Of a DNA stretch of 64,000 bases, positions 33,374-42,271 are shown one piece after another. Where the stretch lies: contig CAYXZW010000007.1 of NCBI GenBank assembly GCA_964469905.1, positions 1 to 64,000 of the forward strand. Direction: 5' to 3'. The notes under the pieces were generated by a model. The model was not told where the DNA came from. It worked only from the letters and a program-made list of their open reading frames with translations, and did no database searches. Source of the DNA: MVRV01 sp964469905. GTDB lineage: Bacteria; Desulfobacterota; Syntrophia; Syntrophales; Smithellaceae. Numbering within the stretch: the stretch's first letter is position 1; every line of letters starts with the position of its first letter. The position numbers were made by a program, and so were the translations under genes.

Positions 33374-34621
33374 ATGAAGTTTGAAAAATATCATATCTCC
33401 GAGGCCATAAAAAAGAATCTGGCACAACTGGGCTTTAAGAGGCCGACGGATATCCAGTTTAAATCCATCCCGTCTATCCTGAAGGGGGAAGACGTTCTGG
33501 CCATCGCCCAGACGGGAACAGGTAAAACTGCGGCATTCGCCATTCCTCTGATCGATAAGATCCACCGGGGAAAAAGCAGCAAACGCGACTGCGGCATCAA
33601 AGGCCTGATCATGGTGCCGACCCGTGAACTGGCCATGCAGATAGGGGATGTCTTTACCAGCATCGCCAAACATACCAGGGTGAAGACATTTGCCCTCATT
33701 GGCGGTGTCGAACAGGAAGCGCAGCTCCGGAAGCTGCAGGAAGGCATCGACATTCTGATTACCACTCCGGGACGAATGTTTGATCTCATCCATCAGGGCC
33801 ATATTAATCTGGGGCACGTCGATACGCTGGTTCTCGATGAAGCCGACCATATGCTGGATCTTGGTTTCATCAAAGACATTCAGTATGTCAAAAAAATGCT
33901 GACCCGCCGGCATCAAACCCTTTTCTTTTCGGCAACCATCAATCCGGAAATTAAAAAACTGGCTTTCTCCCAGGTCAAAAGTACGGCCATTCGCATTCAA
34001 ATATCCCCCGATGATCCGGTCTCGGCTAATGTTTCGCACGCCGTCATGTTTGTCGAGATGGATGATAAGCGGTTTTTTCTGGAGAGCTTCATCAAAGATA
34101 ATCCTGAAAGTAAAATCATCATCTTTGTCCGCACCAGAGTCCGGGCCGAGCGGGTGGCCAAAGCCATGGAGCGCGTCTCGATTCCCTCCATCACGATCCA
34201 CGGCGAGAAGGATCAGACAGAGAGATCCGAGGCGATGAAAAAGTTCAAAGAGGGAAAATGCCAGATCCTCATTGCTACCGACGTCAGTGCGCGCGGCATC
34301 GATATTCCGGATGTGAACTATGTGATCAACTATGATTTGCCCGACAAGGTGGAAAACTATGTCCACCGAGTGGGCCGAACAGGACGAGGTGTCCATAAGG
34401 GCACGGCCCTTTCTTTTTGCAGTGCCGAGGAGAAGGAGATCCTCTCCGAGATCCAGCAGTTTCTGAATAAAGAAATTGAAGTAATCAAGCTTAGCAAAAA
34501 AGATTACGCGAGAACTTTGGATGTTGCCCAGAAGAATACCGGCAACGACTTGCAGGCGCTGATTGCCGACAATGAGGCCTGGCTGGCAACAAAGAAGGGC
34601 AAACCATTCCAGAAGAAGTAA
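33374..34621 (+). CDS. DEAD-box ATP-dependent RNA helicase
   Basis: 415 residues, a short RhlE-type helicase. All motifs are present: the Q motif GFKRPTDIQF, motif I AQTGTGKTAAF, Ia PTRELAMQ, II LDEADHMLD, III SAT, V ATDVSARGIDIP and VI HRVGRTGRG. No C-terminal RNA-binding extension. Likely acts in ribosome assembly or RNA turnover. The start ATG 33374 has a weak ribosome binding site, and a long leader with its own promoter lies upstream. Confidence 0.94.
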   Translation: MKFEKYHISEAIKKNLAQLGFKRPTDIQFKSIPSILKGEDVLAIAQTGTGKTAAFAIPLIDKIHRGKSSKRDCGIKGLIMVPTRELAMQIGDVFTSIAKHTRVKTFALIGGVEQEAQLRKLQEGIDILITTPGRMFDLIHQGHINLGHVDTLVLDEADHMLDLGFIKDIQYVKKMLTRRHQTLFFSATINPEIKKLAFSQVKSTAIRIQISPDDPVSANVSHAVMFVEMDDKRFFLESFIKDNPESKIIIFVRTRVRAERVAKAMERVSIPSITIHGEKDQTERSEAMKKFKEGKCQILIATDVSARGIDIPDVNYVINYDLPDKVENYVHRVGRTGRGVHKGTALSFCSAEEKEILSEIQQFLNKEIEVIKLSKKDYARTLDVAQKNTGNDLQALIADNEAWLATKKGKPFQKK

Positions 34622-34694
34622 GGGGAGGCAATAACCTTGTAGTGAGAGTGCACGACCTCCTTTTTCCTTTATCCTATTATTGATATCCCTTTCC

Positions 34695-37475
34695 CTATTG
34701 CAATGCGGCTTGTTGCTCTGCCAGGGGTAAAAAGACCCGAAATGCGCTGCCCTGTCCCGTTTTGCTCTCCACCGTAATAACTCCGCCGTGCACCCGCACA
34801 ATCCCAATAACTGCGGCCAGCCCCATGCCCCGTCCGGTGAACTTGCTGGAATAAAACGGGTCGAAGATCTTTTCGATATCCTTGTCCGCGATCCCGCAGC
34901 CCGTGTCCGTCACTTCCAGGCAGGCATAGGAATCACTATCCGGTTGCCATTCCACAGGGAAACGATTATTTTGAGGAATATTGTCACAGGAAACCGTTTT
35001 AACAGTCAATGAAATAGAACCCCGGTTCATGCCGATAGCTTCCTGGGCATTGGTGACCAGATTAGTCAGTACCTGTTGAATATGCTTTGTGTTCGTGTTG
35101 ACTGTCGGACCGGGGGAGGCCAAAGCGGTTTTCAGAACAATGTTATCCGGCATAACACCCTCGAGCAGAGGCAGGTCTCGGCGGCAGACCTCGGAAATAT
35201 CCAACAGATCAAGCTTGTCGAACGATTGGCCGAGATAGGTCAGCATCAGGCCACTCATTTGTGCGGCCGTGTTGGAAGCTTTCATGGCTTTGGCAACACT
35301 TTCTTGCCCTCTCGTCCCTTTTGGCAGTTCCAGCAGAGCCAGTTCCAGATTGCCAATCACTGCGCCCAGCTGGTTGTTGAAGTGATGGGCAATGGCTCCG
35401 GCCATGCGGCCCAGGCTTTCCGACTTCTGGAGTTGCCGGTTTTGGTCTTCGCTTCTGCGTAGCGCCGCTTCCGCCTGCTTACGCATCAGCGCCGCTCCGA
35501 TATGTGAGGCGATTCCTTCCAGCGCCTCCACAGCATTAATGGTGAAAAGTCCTTTGCGCCGGTCGTTGAGCTGGATCAGGCCAACAATTCTGCTCTGGTT
35601 GCGAATGGGTATCAGGGCTATGGAGGCATAGCCCTGATGAATGCAATTATTGCGGGGATTGTGCCGGGGATCATCCCCGATCGGGATATCCAGAATCGGA
35701 AAGGAATCATTAGTCCAGGCACTTCCCCTCTCGGTAAAAAGCGGGTTTAGCGGGTCGGTCTGGCCGGAGATGACCAGACCGCAGGTACATTCCAGACTGG
35801 CGCTGCCGTCCTTGTCCCGGCACACCCCGCCATCGGCGGCACGCTCAACCAGGGTATTTTCGGTCAGCAGAAAATCATCAGAGAAACCTTGTTGGACGAA
35901 ATAGGGGAAGTCTTCCCCGTCCTGCAGGCGAATACCCACGGCATCGAACCCGGTACGCGTCTTCAATGTGGCAAGGACGCGCGCGATGGATTCCTGTAAA
36001 TCTCCCGGTTCGTTAAGTATCTGCAGAATCTCCCGGCCCATTTCTCGATATTCATCAGCCCGTTTGCGCTCGGTGATGTCCATTGATATTCCAATAACGC
36101 CAATAATCTCTCCATCGTCATCCAAAAAGGGTATCTTACTTGTGCTTACCCATTTATCACCATCAGCAGCTTGCCAATGTTCTTCGATGTTCAATTTTCC
36201 AGCACCACAATTTATTACATCTAAATCATCCTGATAATATTTTTCAGCATCCGCTTGAGGGTAAAGGTCAAAAAGGTTTTTACCTTCCAGATCGACCTTG
36301 TTTTTCATTTGTGCTTCAGCAAAATATTTGTTTACACGGATAAAATTGTTATTTTTATCTTTATAAAATACAATACCCGGTATGTGGTCTAAAATTGCTT
36401 CAAGCTGATTGGATAATTTTTTAAATTCGTTTTCTCTTTTTCGCAGTTCCTCATAAGCCTGCTTGCGCTCGGTAATGTCGCTGGTCACGCAGATAATATG
36501 GGGCGCGCCTTGCAGGGTAATTATCCTGGCAGAAATCATCGCTGTCAGTTGACTACCGTCTTTACGCCGGAATACTGCTTCCATGTTTTCGCAATAACCT
36601 TTATCCTTCAGCGCTGTAACCAGCTGCTGGCGCTCCGCCGGATTCTTCCAGATATTAATGTCCTGACTGGACTTGCCAATCACCTCGGCAGGGGTGTAAC
36701 CGGTCAGCGCTGTAAATTTCTCATTAATATCAAGAAGATAATCTTCCGTCCAGCGAGCAACCAAAACCGCATCCGGGCTGGTGTTGAAAATCAGCTCCAG
36801 GTTTTCTTTGGCTTCACTGTTTTCCCGATTTAAACGCTGATTGACCATGATAATCAAACCAAATGTCAATAGAGTACCTTGAACAAATAGAAACAGAAAG
36901 GAAACCGTTTGCACCAAAGTTGGGGTGAAAAAGCCGGAAACAGGGTCAACAGTTAGAGTAACCACAGCACGGAATGTGAAAAAACAGAATTGAACAAGGA
37001 AAAGTACGGTATTGAAGTTTGCGGCAGCTGTGATCAAACGAGTCTTATTAAAAAAGAGACTATGCGCATTCAAAAGTGAAATGGCTGCCACAGTCGAGTA
37101 AACAATCACTGTCCGCAAGGTAATATTATTATCAAAATAAGTATAATAGATAAAAGAGAGGATAAAAGCAGTAAAGATCGTAATAACAATGGAGCGATTC
37201 TCTTTTTTGTCCAAAAATCGCATGATGCCGATGTATATAAAAATAAATTCCAACACGATTAATGCGTTGGCAAAGATGATGGTGATTAGTTTAATGGAAA
37301 TATTATCCCGCAGGAAAAGGAAGCCATACCCCATTGCCGCCGAGGCAAAGCCCAGCAACCACCAGCCAGTCCCCAGATAAGCTTTATTCAAACGATATTG
37401 GAGAAACAGGGCAATGACTTGCAGGAAACTGCTGATGGTAATGACAATGATAAGAGTGCGAATATCAATGTTCAT
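34695..37475 (-). CDS. membrane sensor histidine kinase with two PAS and a Cys-containing GAF domain
   Basis: 926 residues. Residues 1-212 have seven membrane segments. Two PAS/PAC units follow (about 222-340 and 350-475), then a GAF domain (about 480-665) with four conserved-looking cysteines C552, C563, C565 and C611 in GGVC, LECTCG and NNCIHQGY. The HisKA domain has the phospho-His in GAIAHHFNNQLGAV (about 697), and the ATPase domain has GCGIADKD and GRGMGLAAVIG. It ends without a receiver. Two cysteine pairs in GAF suggest a redox or iron-sulphur sensor, by inference. No partner regulator adjacent. Confidence 0.9.
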   Translation of the reverse strand: MNIDIRTLIIVITISSFLQVIALFLQYRLNKAYLGTGWWLLGFASAAMGYGFLFLRDNISIKLITIIFANALIVLEFIFIYIGIMRFLDKKENRSIVITIFTAFILSFIYYTYFDNNITLRTVIVYSTVAAISLLNAHSLFFNKTRLITAAANFNTVLFLVQFCFFTFRAVVTLTVDPVSGFFTPTLVQTVSFLFLFVQGTLLTFGLIIMVNQRLNRENSEAKENLELIFNTSPDAVLVARWTEDYLLDINEKFTALTGYTPAEVIGKSSQDINIWKNPAERQQLVTALKDKGYCENMEAVFRRKDGSQLTAMISARIITLQGAPHIICVTSDITERKQAYEELRKRENEFKKLSNQLEAILDHIPGIVFYKDKNNNFIRVNKYFAEAQMKNKVDLEGKNLFDLYPQADAEKYYQDDLDVINCGAGKLNIEEHWQAADGDKWVSTSKIPFLDDDGEIIGVIGISMDITERKRADEYREMGREILQILNEPGDLQESIARVLATLKTRTGFDAVGIRLQDGEDFPYFVQQGFSDDFLLTENTLVERAADGGVCRDKDGSASLECTCGLVISGQTDPLNPLFTERGSAWTNDSFPILDIPIGDDPRHNPRNNCIHQGYASIALIPIRNQSRIVGLIQLNDRRKGLFTINAVEALEGIASHIGAALMRKQAEAALRRSEDQNRQLQKSESLGRMAGAIAHHFNNQLGAVIGNLELALLELPKGTRGQESVAKAMKASNTAAQMSGLMLTYLGQSFDKLDLLDISEVCRRDLPLLEGVMPDNIVLKTALASPGPTVNTNTKHIQQVLTNLVTNAQEAIGMNRGSISLTVKTVSCDNIPQNNRFPVEWQPDSDSYACLEVTDTGCGIADKDIEKIFDPFYSSKFTGRGMGLAAVIGIVRVHGGVITVESKTGQGSAFRVFLPLAEQQAALQ

Positions 37476-37770
37476 AAATACTCCGCTGATTTATCTTCAT
37501 CATCCGCATAACATTCATGTTAGTCATATCATAAAAGATTTCGCATTGAAATCATATATTTTGCAATGATTTAGACAGAAAACATCCCTGAAATAAAAGA
37601 CCGGGTTTCTTCATATTCCCTCAGAAAGAAGCAATCAATTGTCCAACAAAGATCTGTGAGATTCTCTTTGCCGATAAGAAAAGTGTCTTGTATCTTCTTC
37701 ATATCCGTCATATAAGCAGAATGCTTTCCGGGATGTATGTTTTCGCCGCAAGATATTTCAAAGGTAATGC

Positions 37771-39006
37771 GTGAATATGATAAATACAAAGAAACCCGAA
37801 TTGCTGATTCCTGCCGGCAATCTGGAAAAATTACACACAGCGATACTATACGGAGCCGATGCCGTTTATGTCGGGATTGCCGGTTTAAGCCTGCGCGCGC
37901 AATCTGCCGAAATGTCCCTGGCGGCTTTGGCCGAGGGAATACACAACGCACATGCCCGCAATGTCAAGGTCTATGGAGCTGCCAATACATTTGCCCGCAA
38001 TGCCGATCTGGAGCAGGCACGCCAGATTATTCCCGAGCTTACGGGAATCGGGCTGGATGCTCTGATCGTCAGCGATCCCGGAATGATCAGAATAATTCGC
38101 TCTCTGACGCCGCAACTGCCCCTGCACTTGAGCACCCAGGCTAATACGACCAACGCCGAAGCAGTGCGGTTCTGGCTCGATCAGGGAGTGCGGCGTATTG
38201 TGCTGGCCCGGGAGTTGAATTTAAAGGAAATCGGTGAAATTGCGGCGGCTGTGCCGGATATGGAACTGGAGATTTTCGTCCACGGCGCCATGTGCATGGC
38301 CTACTCGGGACGCTGCTATTTATCGGCATGGCTTAACCGTAGGAGCGCCAATCAGGGCGATTGCAGTCAGCCCTGCCGCTGGGAATACCGACTGCAAGAG
38401 TCCACCCGGCCTGACGAACCGCTTCTTCTCGCAGAAGACGAACGTTACACTTATTTGTTGAGTTCGAAAGATTTGTGCCTGATTGAATATCTGCCGGAAA
38501 TATTATCTTCCGGTGTTGTCAGCCTGAAAATTGAAGGCCGGATGAAATCATCCTACTATGTGGCGATGGTAACTCGAACATACCGGCAAGCTCTCGACAG
38601 CCTGTCGCAGAATCCCGCAGGCTATCGCAGCAACCAGCAATGGCGAGAAGAGTTAAATAAAATATCCAACCGGGGTTACACAACCGGCTTTGCTTTTGCC
38701 ACCGAGAAAATAACCGCGACCAATCCGGATATCAAGTATTTTCAGACTCACGAACCGGCAGGAACAGTGCTGGAATATGACACCAGCCAAAAAAGAATTC
38801 TGCTGGATGTCCGCAATCATATTATCGCTGGAGAGGAACTGGAACTTTTACTGCCCCGGGAAACTGTTAAAATAGCTACCGGGACGATGATTGATATGAA
38901 CGGGGATAAGCTTTCCGCAGCCCATGGCGGCAATCGGGTTTATCTGCCGCTGGAGGGCAAGGCACCTGTGGGAGCTTTGCTACGTAAACAAGTACAGAGC
39001 ACATGA
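37771..39006 (+). CDS. peptidase U32 family protein (TrhP/YegQ-like)
   Basis: 411 residues. The U32 core is clear: LLIPAGNLEKLHTAILYGADAVYVG, LIVSDPGMIR, STQANTTN, and the Cys-rich signature EIFVHGAMCMAYSGRC with QGDCSQPCRWEY. The four cysteines of this signature bind an iron-sulphur cluster in TrhP, which hydroxylates tRNA uridine 34 without oxygen. TrhP-type tRNA hydroxylation or a peptidase-like role is likely; substrate uncertain. GTG 37771 follows AAAGG; ATG 37777 is the alternative. Followed 24 bases on by a radical SAM gene. Confidence 0.9.
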   Translation: MNMINTKKPELLIPAGNLEKLHTAILYGADAVYVGIAGLSLRAQSAEMSLAALAEGIHNAHARNVKVYGAANTFARNADLEQARQIIPELTGIGLDALIVSDPGMIRIIRSLTPQLPLHLSTQANTTNAEAVRFWLDQGVRRIVLARELNLKEIGEIAAAVPDMELEIFVHGAMCMAYSGRCYLSAWLNRRSANQGDCSQPCRWEYRLQESTRPDEPLLLAEDERYTYLLSSKDLCLIEYLPEILSSGVVSLKIEGRMKSSYYVAMVTRTYRQALDSLSQNPAGYRSNQQWREELNKISNRGYTTGFAFATEKITATNPDIKYFQTHEPAGTVLEYDTSQKRILLDVRNHIIAGEELELLLPRETVKIATGTMIDMNGDKLSAAHGGNRVYLPLEGKAPVGALLRKQVQST

Positions 39007-39030
39007 AATCACTCATAACGAATTTAAATT

Positions 39031-40899
39031 ATGACTACAAAAACACTTCTGATCACGCCTCCCTTTACCCAGCTCAATACTCCGTATCCGGCAATGCCTT
39101 ATTTAAAAGGTTTTTTGCAATTACAGGGCTATGACGTTTTTCAGGTTGACCTGGGCATTGAACTGATCAATAGAATTTTTTCCCGGGACGGTTTTAACGA
39201 ACTCTTCGATTCTATTTCGCCCACCGGCAGGAAGCTTTCGCGAAATTCCTATCATATTCTCAAGAACAAAACAGACTATGTGCAGACAATAGAGCAAGTA
39301 ATGAGTTTCCTGCAATATCGGGATAACACACTAGCGTTGCTCCTGAGCAATGAAACATTTTTGCCACGAGCTTCCCGATTTAATTCTTTGCCTGATCTGG
39401 AATGGTCATTTGGCAACAACGGATTAAATGACAGAGCCCGGTTTCTGGCAACATTGTATATTGAGGATATCGGCGATCTTATTAAAGATGCGGTAACACC
39501 ATTTTTTGGTTTCAGCCGGTATGCGGAAGCCCTGGGAATGTCGGCGCATTCTTTTACTCCGGTGAATAATGCTTTACAGCAGAAGGAAAATATGCTGGAG
39601 ATCTGGTTGCTGGAATTACTCCAAAAACATATCGAGCAGTATCGCCCCGCTGTTGTAGGCATAACCCTGCCCTTTCCCGGAAACCTCTATGCGGGATTGA
39701 AATGCGGTCAATATATAAAAAAATATTTTCCCCAAATTAAAATCGTTGCCGGCGGTGGATTTGTCAATACGGAACTGCGCAATTTGTCCGAACCGGCGAT
39801 CTTTAATTACCTGGATTTCATCACTCTGGACGACGGTGAACGTCCTTTTTTAAGCATTCTGGAGGTTCTCCAGGGAAAAAAGAATCAGGAGGAGTTAACA
39901 AGAACTTTTATTCGGATTAACAATGAAGTACGCTTTATCAATGATAACAACGAACCGGATTTTCATCATGCTGAAACCGGCTGTCCGGATTACTCGAACC
40001 TCCTCCTGGACAAGTACCTGTCTCTTATTGAAATGGCCAATCCGATGCACCGCCTGTGGAGCGACGGGTGCTGGAACAAGCTTACCCTGGCCCGAGGTTG
40101 TTACTGGCACAAATGCTCCTTCTGCGACACGTCGCTTCCCTATATAAAGCATTTTGAGAGCTCCCCCGCGTCCATCCTGGTTGATCGAATCGAGCAGGTG
40201 ATTGTTCAAACAGGACATCGTGGTTTTCATTTTGTGGACGAGGCTGCGCCGCCTTCTGTCCTCAAAGAAGTGGCCAAAGAATTACTGTACCGAAAAACCG
40301 GAATTTCCTGGTGGACTAATATCCGCCTGGAAAAGGCTTTCACGGATGATCTCTGCCGTTTATTGGCAGAGTCCGGCTGCATTGCCGTAACCGGAGGACT
40401 GGAAGCAGCCTCGGACAGACTTCTGCAGCTGATGAATAAAGGGGTAACCGTTCGTCAGGCGGCACAAGTGTGCGACAATTTCAGCCGCGCCGGTATTATG
40501 GTGCATGCGTATCTGATGTACGGCTTCCCGACGCAGACCGCACAGGAAACCATCGACGCCCTGGAAATTGTCCGTCAGTTTTTTGATGAAGGGCTGATCC
40601 AATCGGCTTTCTGGCATAGGTTTACCGCCACGGCGCATAGCGATGTGGGACAAAATCCGCAAAAATATTCCTGTTCAATAGTGGACCAACCCGCAGGCAG
40701 GTTTGCCCGCAATGATCTTGTCCACGCAGATCCCCGCGGCTGTGATCATCATGTTTATGCCCCGGGTTTGAACAAAGCTGTTTATAATTTTATGTATGGC
40801 ATTGGAATGAATTTGGCGATTAAGGATTGGTTCGATTTTCCCGTGCCGATAATTTCAGTAAAAAGAAATTATGTAAAACATGCGATCAAGGTTCGCTAA
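39031..40899 (+). CDS. B12-binding domain radical SAM protein
   Basis: 622 residues. An N-terminal cobalamin-binding-like fold (ITPPFTQLNTPYP at the start; PAVVGITLPFPGNLYAGLK, KIVAGGGFV, DGERPFLSI) is followed by a radical SAM barrel (about 340-560) with the cluster motif RGCYWHKCSFCD, a CX4CX2C variant. GGLEAASDRLLQLMNKG and AYLMYGFPTQT are typical of the family. Such proteins methylate or rearrange unactivated carbons; the substrate here is unknown. It is 24 bases after the U32 gene, so they are likely cotranscribed. A bidirectional terminator follows. Confidence 0.9.
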   Translation: MTTKTLLITPPFTQLNTPYPAMPYLKGFLQLQGYDVFQVDLGIELINRIFSRDGFNELFDSISPTGRKLSRNSYHILKNKTDYVQTIEQVMSFLQYRDNTLALLLSNETFLPRASRFNSLPDLEWSFGNNGLNDRARFLATLYIEDIGDLIKDAVTPFFGFSRYAEALGMSAHSFTPVNNALQQKENMLEIWLLELLQKHIEQYRPAVVGITLPFPGNLYAGLKCGQYIKKYFPQIKIVAGGGFVNTELRNLSEPAIFNYLDFITLDDGERPFLSILEVLQGKKNQEELTRTFIRINNEVRFINDNNEPDFHHAETGCPDYSNLLLDKYLSLIEMANPMHRLWSDGCWNKLTLARGCYWHKCSFCDTSLPYIKHFESSPASILVDRIEQVIVQTGHRGFHFVDEAAPPSVLKEVAKELLYRKTGISWWTNIRLEKAFTDDLCRLLAESGCIAVTGGLEAASDRLLQLMNKGVTVRQAAQVCDNFSRAGIMVHAYLMYGFPTQTAQETIDALEIVRQFFDEGLIQSAFWHRFTATAHSDVGQNPQKYSCSIVDQPAGRFARNDLVHADPRGCDHHVYAPGLNKAVYNFMYGIGMNLAIKDWFDFPVPIISVKRNYVKHAIKVR

Positions 40900-40942
40900 T
40901 ACTAATAAGTCTAACTATCTATTGCACATAATGCCATAAATG

Positions 40943-40978
40943 AAACACCCCGTGACGACTCCGTCACGGGGTGTTTTT
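40943..40978. terminator. bidirectional terminator
   Basis: ACACCCCGTGACG pairs with CGTCACGGGGTGT around loop ACTC, flanked by AAA on the left and TTTTT on the right. It serves both the radical SAM gene (+) and the ompA gene (-), which converge here. Confidence 0.92.
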
Positions 40979-40996
40979 CATTCTATAGAGGAATAA

Positions 40997-42199
40997 TTAC
41001 TTTTTGATAATGTAATTCACTGCTGCTTCGACACGGCGGTTTTTCTGACGCCCTTCCCTGGTCGCATTGGATGCTATTGGTTTATCCGGACCGAAACCTT
41101 TTGCGGTCAATCGCTTTGCCTCAATACCGGATTTTTCAACCATGTATTTTTTCACGGCATCAGCACGTCGCTGGGAAAGTTTTTTATTGTAGGCAGCGCC
41201 GCCCACATTATCCGTATGTCCTTCAATCGTTACATTTAAATCCGGGTATTTTTTCATAACTGCAGCCAGAGCATCAATTGCTTTAAAAGAATTTTTCGTG
41301 ATAACATCCTTGCTGGTGGCAAACAAAACATTCAGAGTTGTTCTTCCCTTCTCCACTATTTCCGGAGCCGCCTCTGCCGCCTGAGCTTTCACTTCCTTAA
41401 CAACCGGGGGTGCCGCTGGAGAACAACCGTTCTCATCTACTTTTACACCGATAGGAGTATTGGGACATTTATCCATATAATCATAGACGCCATCTCTGTC
41501 CGAATCGGCAGGACAGCCATCCTTATCCACCGCAACACCGGAGGGCGTGTCGGGACACTGATCCCTGTTGTCAGGAACACCGTCTTTATCCGAATCCATT
41601 ACTACCTCCGCCGGAGTAGCCGCCTGTTGAACAGCAGATCCCTCGGCCACGGGAGCGGCTTTTTTAGCCCCACCAAAGGCGAAATTTATACCAATGGTAT
41701 AGAGCAAATCATTATACCTGTCACTCAACGGAATAACATGACGAACATCGGCTCGCAGTGCCAGCCAATCGGTCAGGAAATACTTTAGCCCCGCTCCGTA
41801 ATCAACAGTAAATTTATTTGCAGAATTAATTCCGATTTGCGGTGAATAGCTGCTTCCTCCCGCCCCCGCTGCCAAAAACGGAACCAGACGATTTTCCGGC
41901 ATGAAATGATATAGAACATCAATGCCATAGCCATATAGTTTGAGGTCATCGTCACTTGTAATATTATTAACTTTGGTTGGAACGTAGTTAAAAAATCCTT
42001 CGGCACCCCAATTTCTGGCAAAGTTATACCCCGCCCGCACACCATAAACCGGTGCGTTTCTGATGTTTTCATTACCTTCAAAGACATAGCCACCAATGAA
42101 CGGTGTAACCGAAAAAGAGCCTTCCTTAACTTGTGCATGTCCTGCTGTAACTATCGACATCATCGCTATGACAACAAGAAACATAATAATTTTTTTCAC
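40997..42199 (-). CDS. OmpA family outer membrane protein
   Basis: 400 residues. Signal peptide 1-22 (AGHAQ), an N-terminal beta-barrel domain (about 23-175, with many aromatic alternating strands), then two calcium-binding thrombospondin type 3 repeats (DSDKDGVPDNRDQCPD and DSDRDGVYDYMDKCPN) and a C-terminal OmpA domain (about 285-398) with NVTIEGHTDNVGGAAYNKKLS and RRVEAAVNY. It ties the outer membrane to peptidoglycan. ATG 42199 follows AGGAG. It is a monocistronic gene, ended by a strong bidirectional terminator. Confidence 0.95.
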   Translation of the reverse strand: MKKIIMFLVVIAMMSIVTAGHAQVKEGSFSVTPFIGGYVFEGNENIRNAPVYGVRAGYNFARNWGAEGFFNYVPTKVNNITSDDDLKLYGYGIDVLYHFMPENRLVPFLAAGAGGSSYSPQIGINSANKFTVDYGAGLKYFLTDWLALRADVRHVIPLSDRYNDLLYTIGINFAFGGAKKAAPVAEGSAVQQAATPAEVVMDSDKDGVPDNRDQCPDTPSGVAVDKDGCPADSDRDGVYDYMDKCPNTPIGVKVDENGCSPAAPPVVKEVKAQAAEAAPEIVEKGRTTLNVLFATSKDVITKNSFKAIDALAAVMKKYPDLNVTIEGHTDNVGGAAYNKKLSQRRADAVKKYMVEKSGIEAKRLTAKGFGPDKPIASNATREGRQKNRRVEAAVNYIIKK

Positions 42200-42271
42200 A
42201 ATCTTCTCCTATTAGTCTGTATTAAAAAAACAAATTGATACTTATCGTTGCAGAATGGTGTGCTTTATTTT

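Noticed and set aside
33359..34807. A 482-codon open frame on the minus strand across the DEAD-box gene
   Set aside because: It mirrors a clearly conserved helicase on the + strand and has no recognisable domain or ribosome binding site; it is an antisense shadow.
37571..37711. A 46-codon minus-strand frame (MTDMKKIQDTFLIG...) between the kinase and the U32 gene
   Set aside because: Reads somewhat like protein, but there is no ribosome binding site or coupling to a neighbour. Left out as unsupported.
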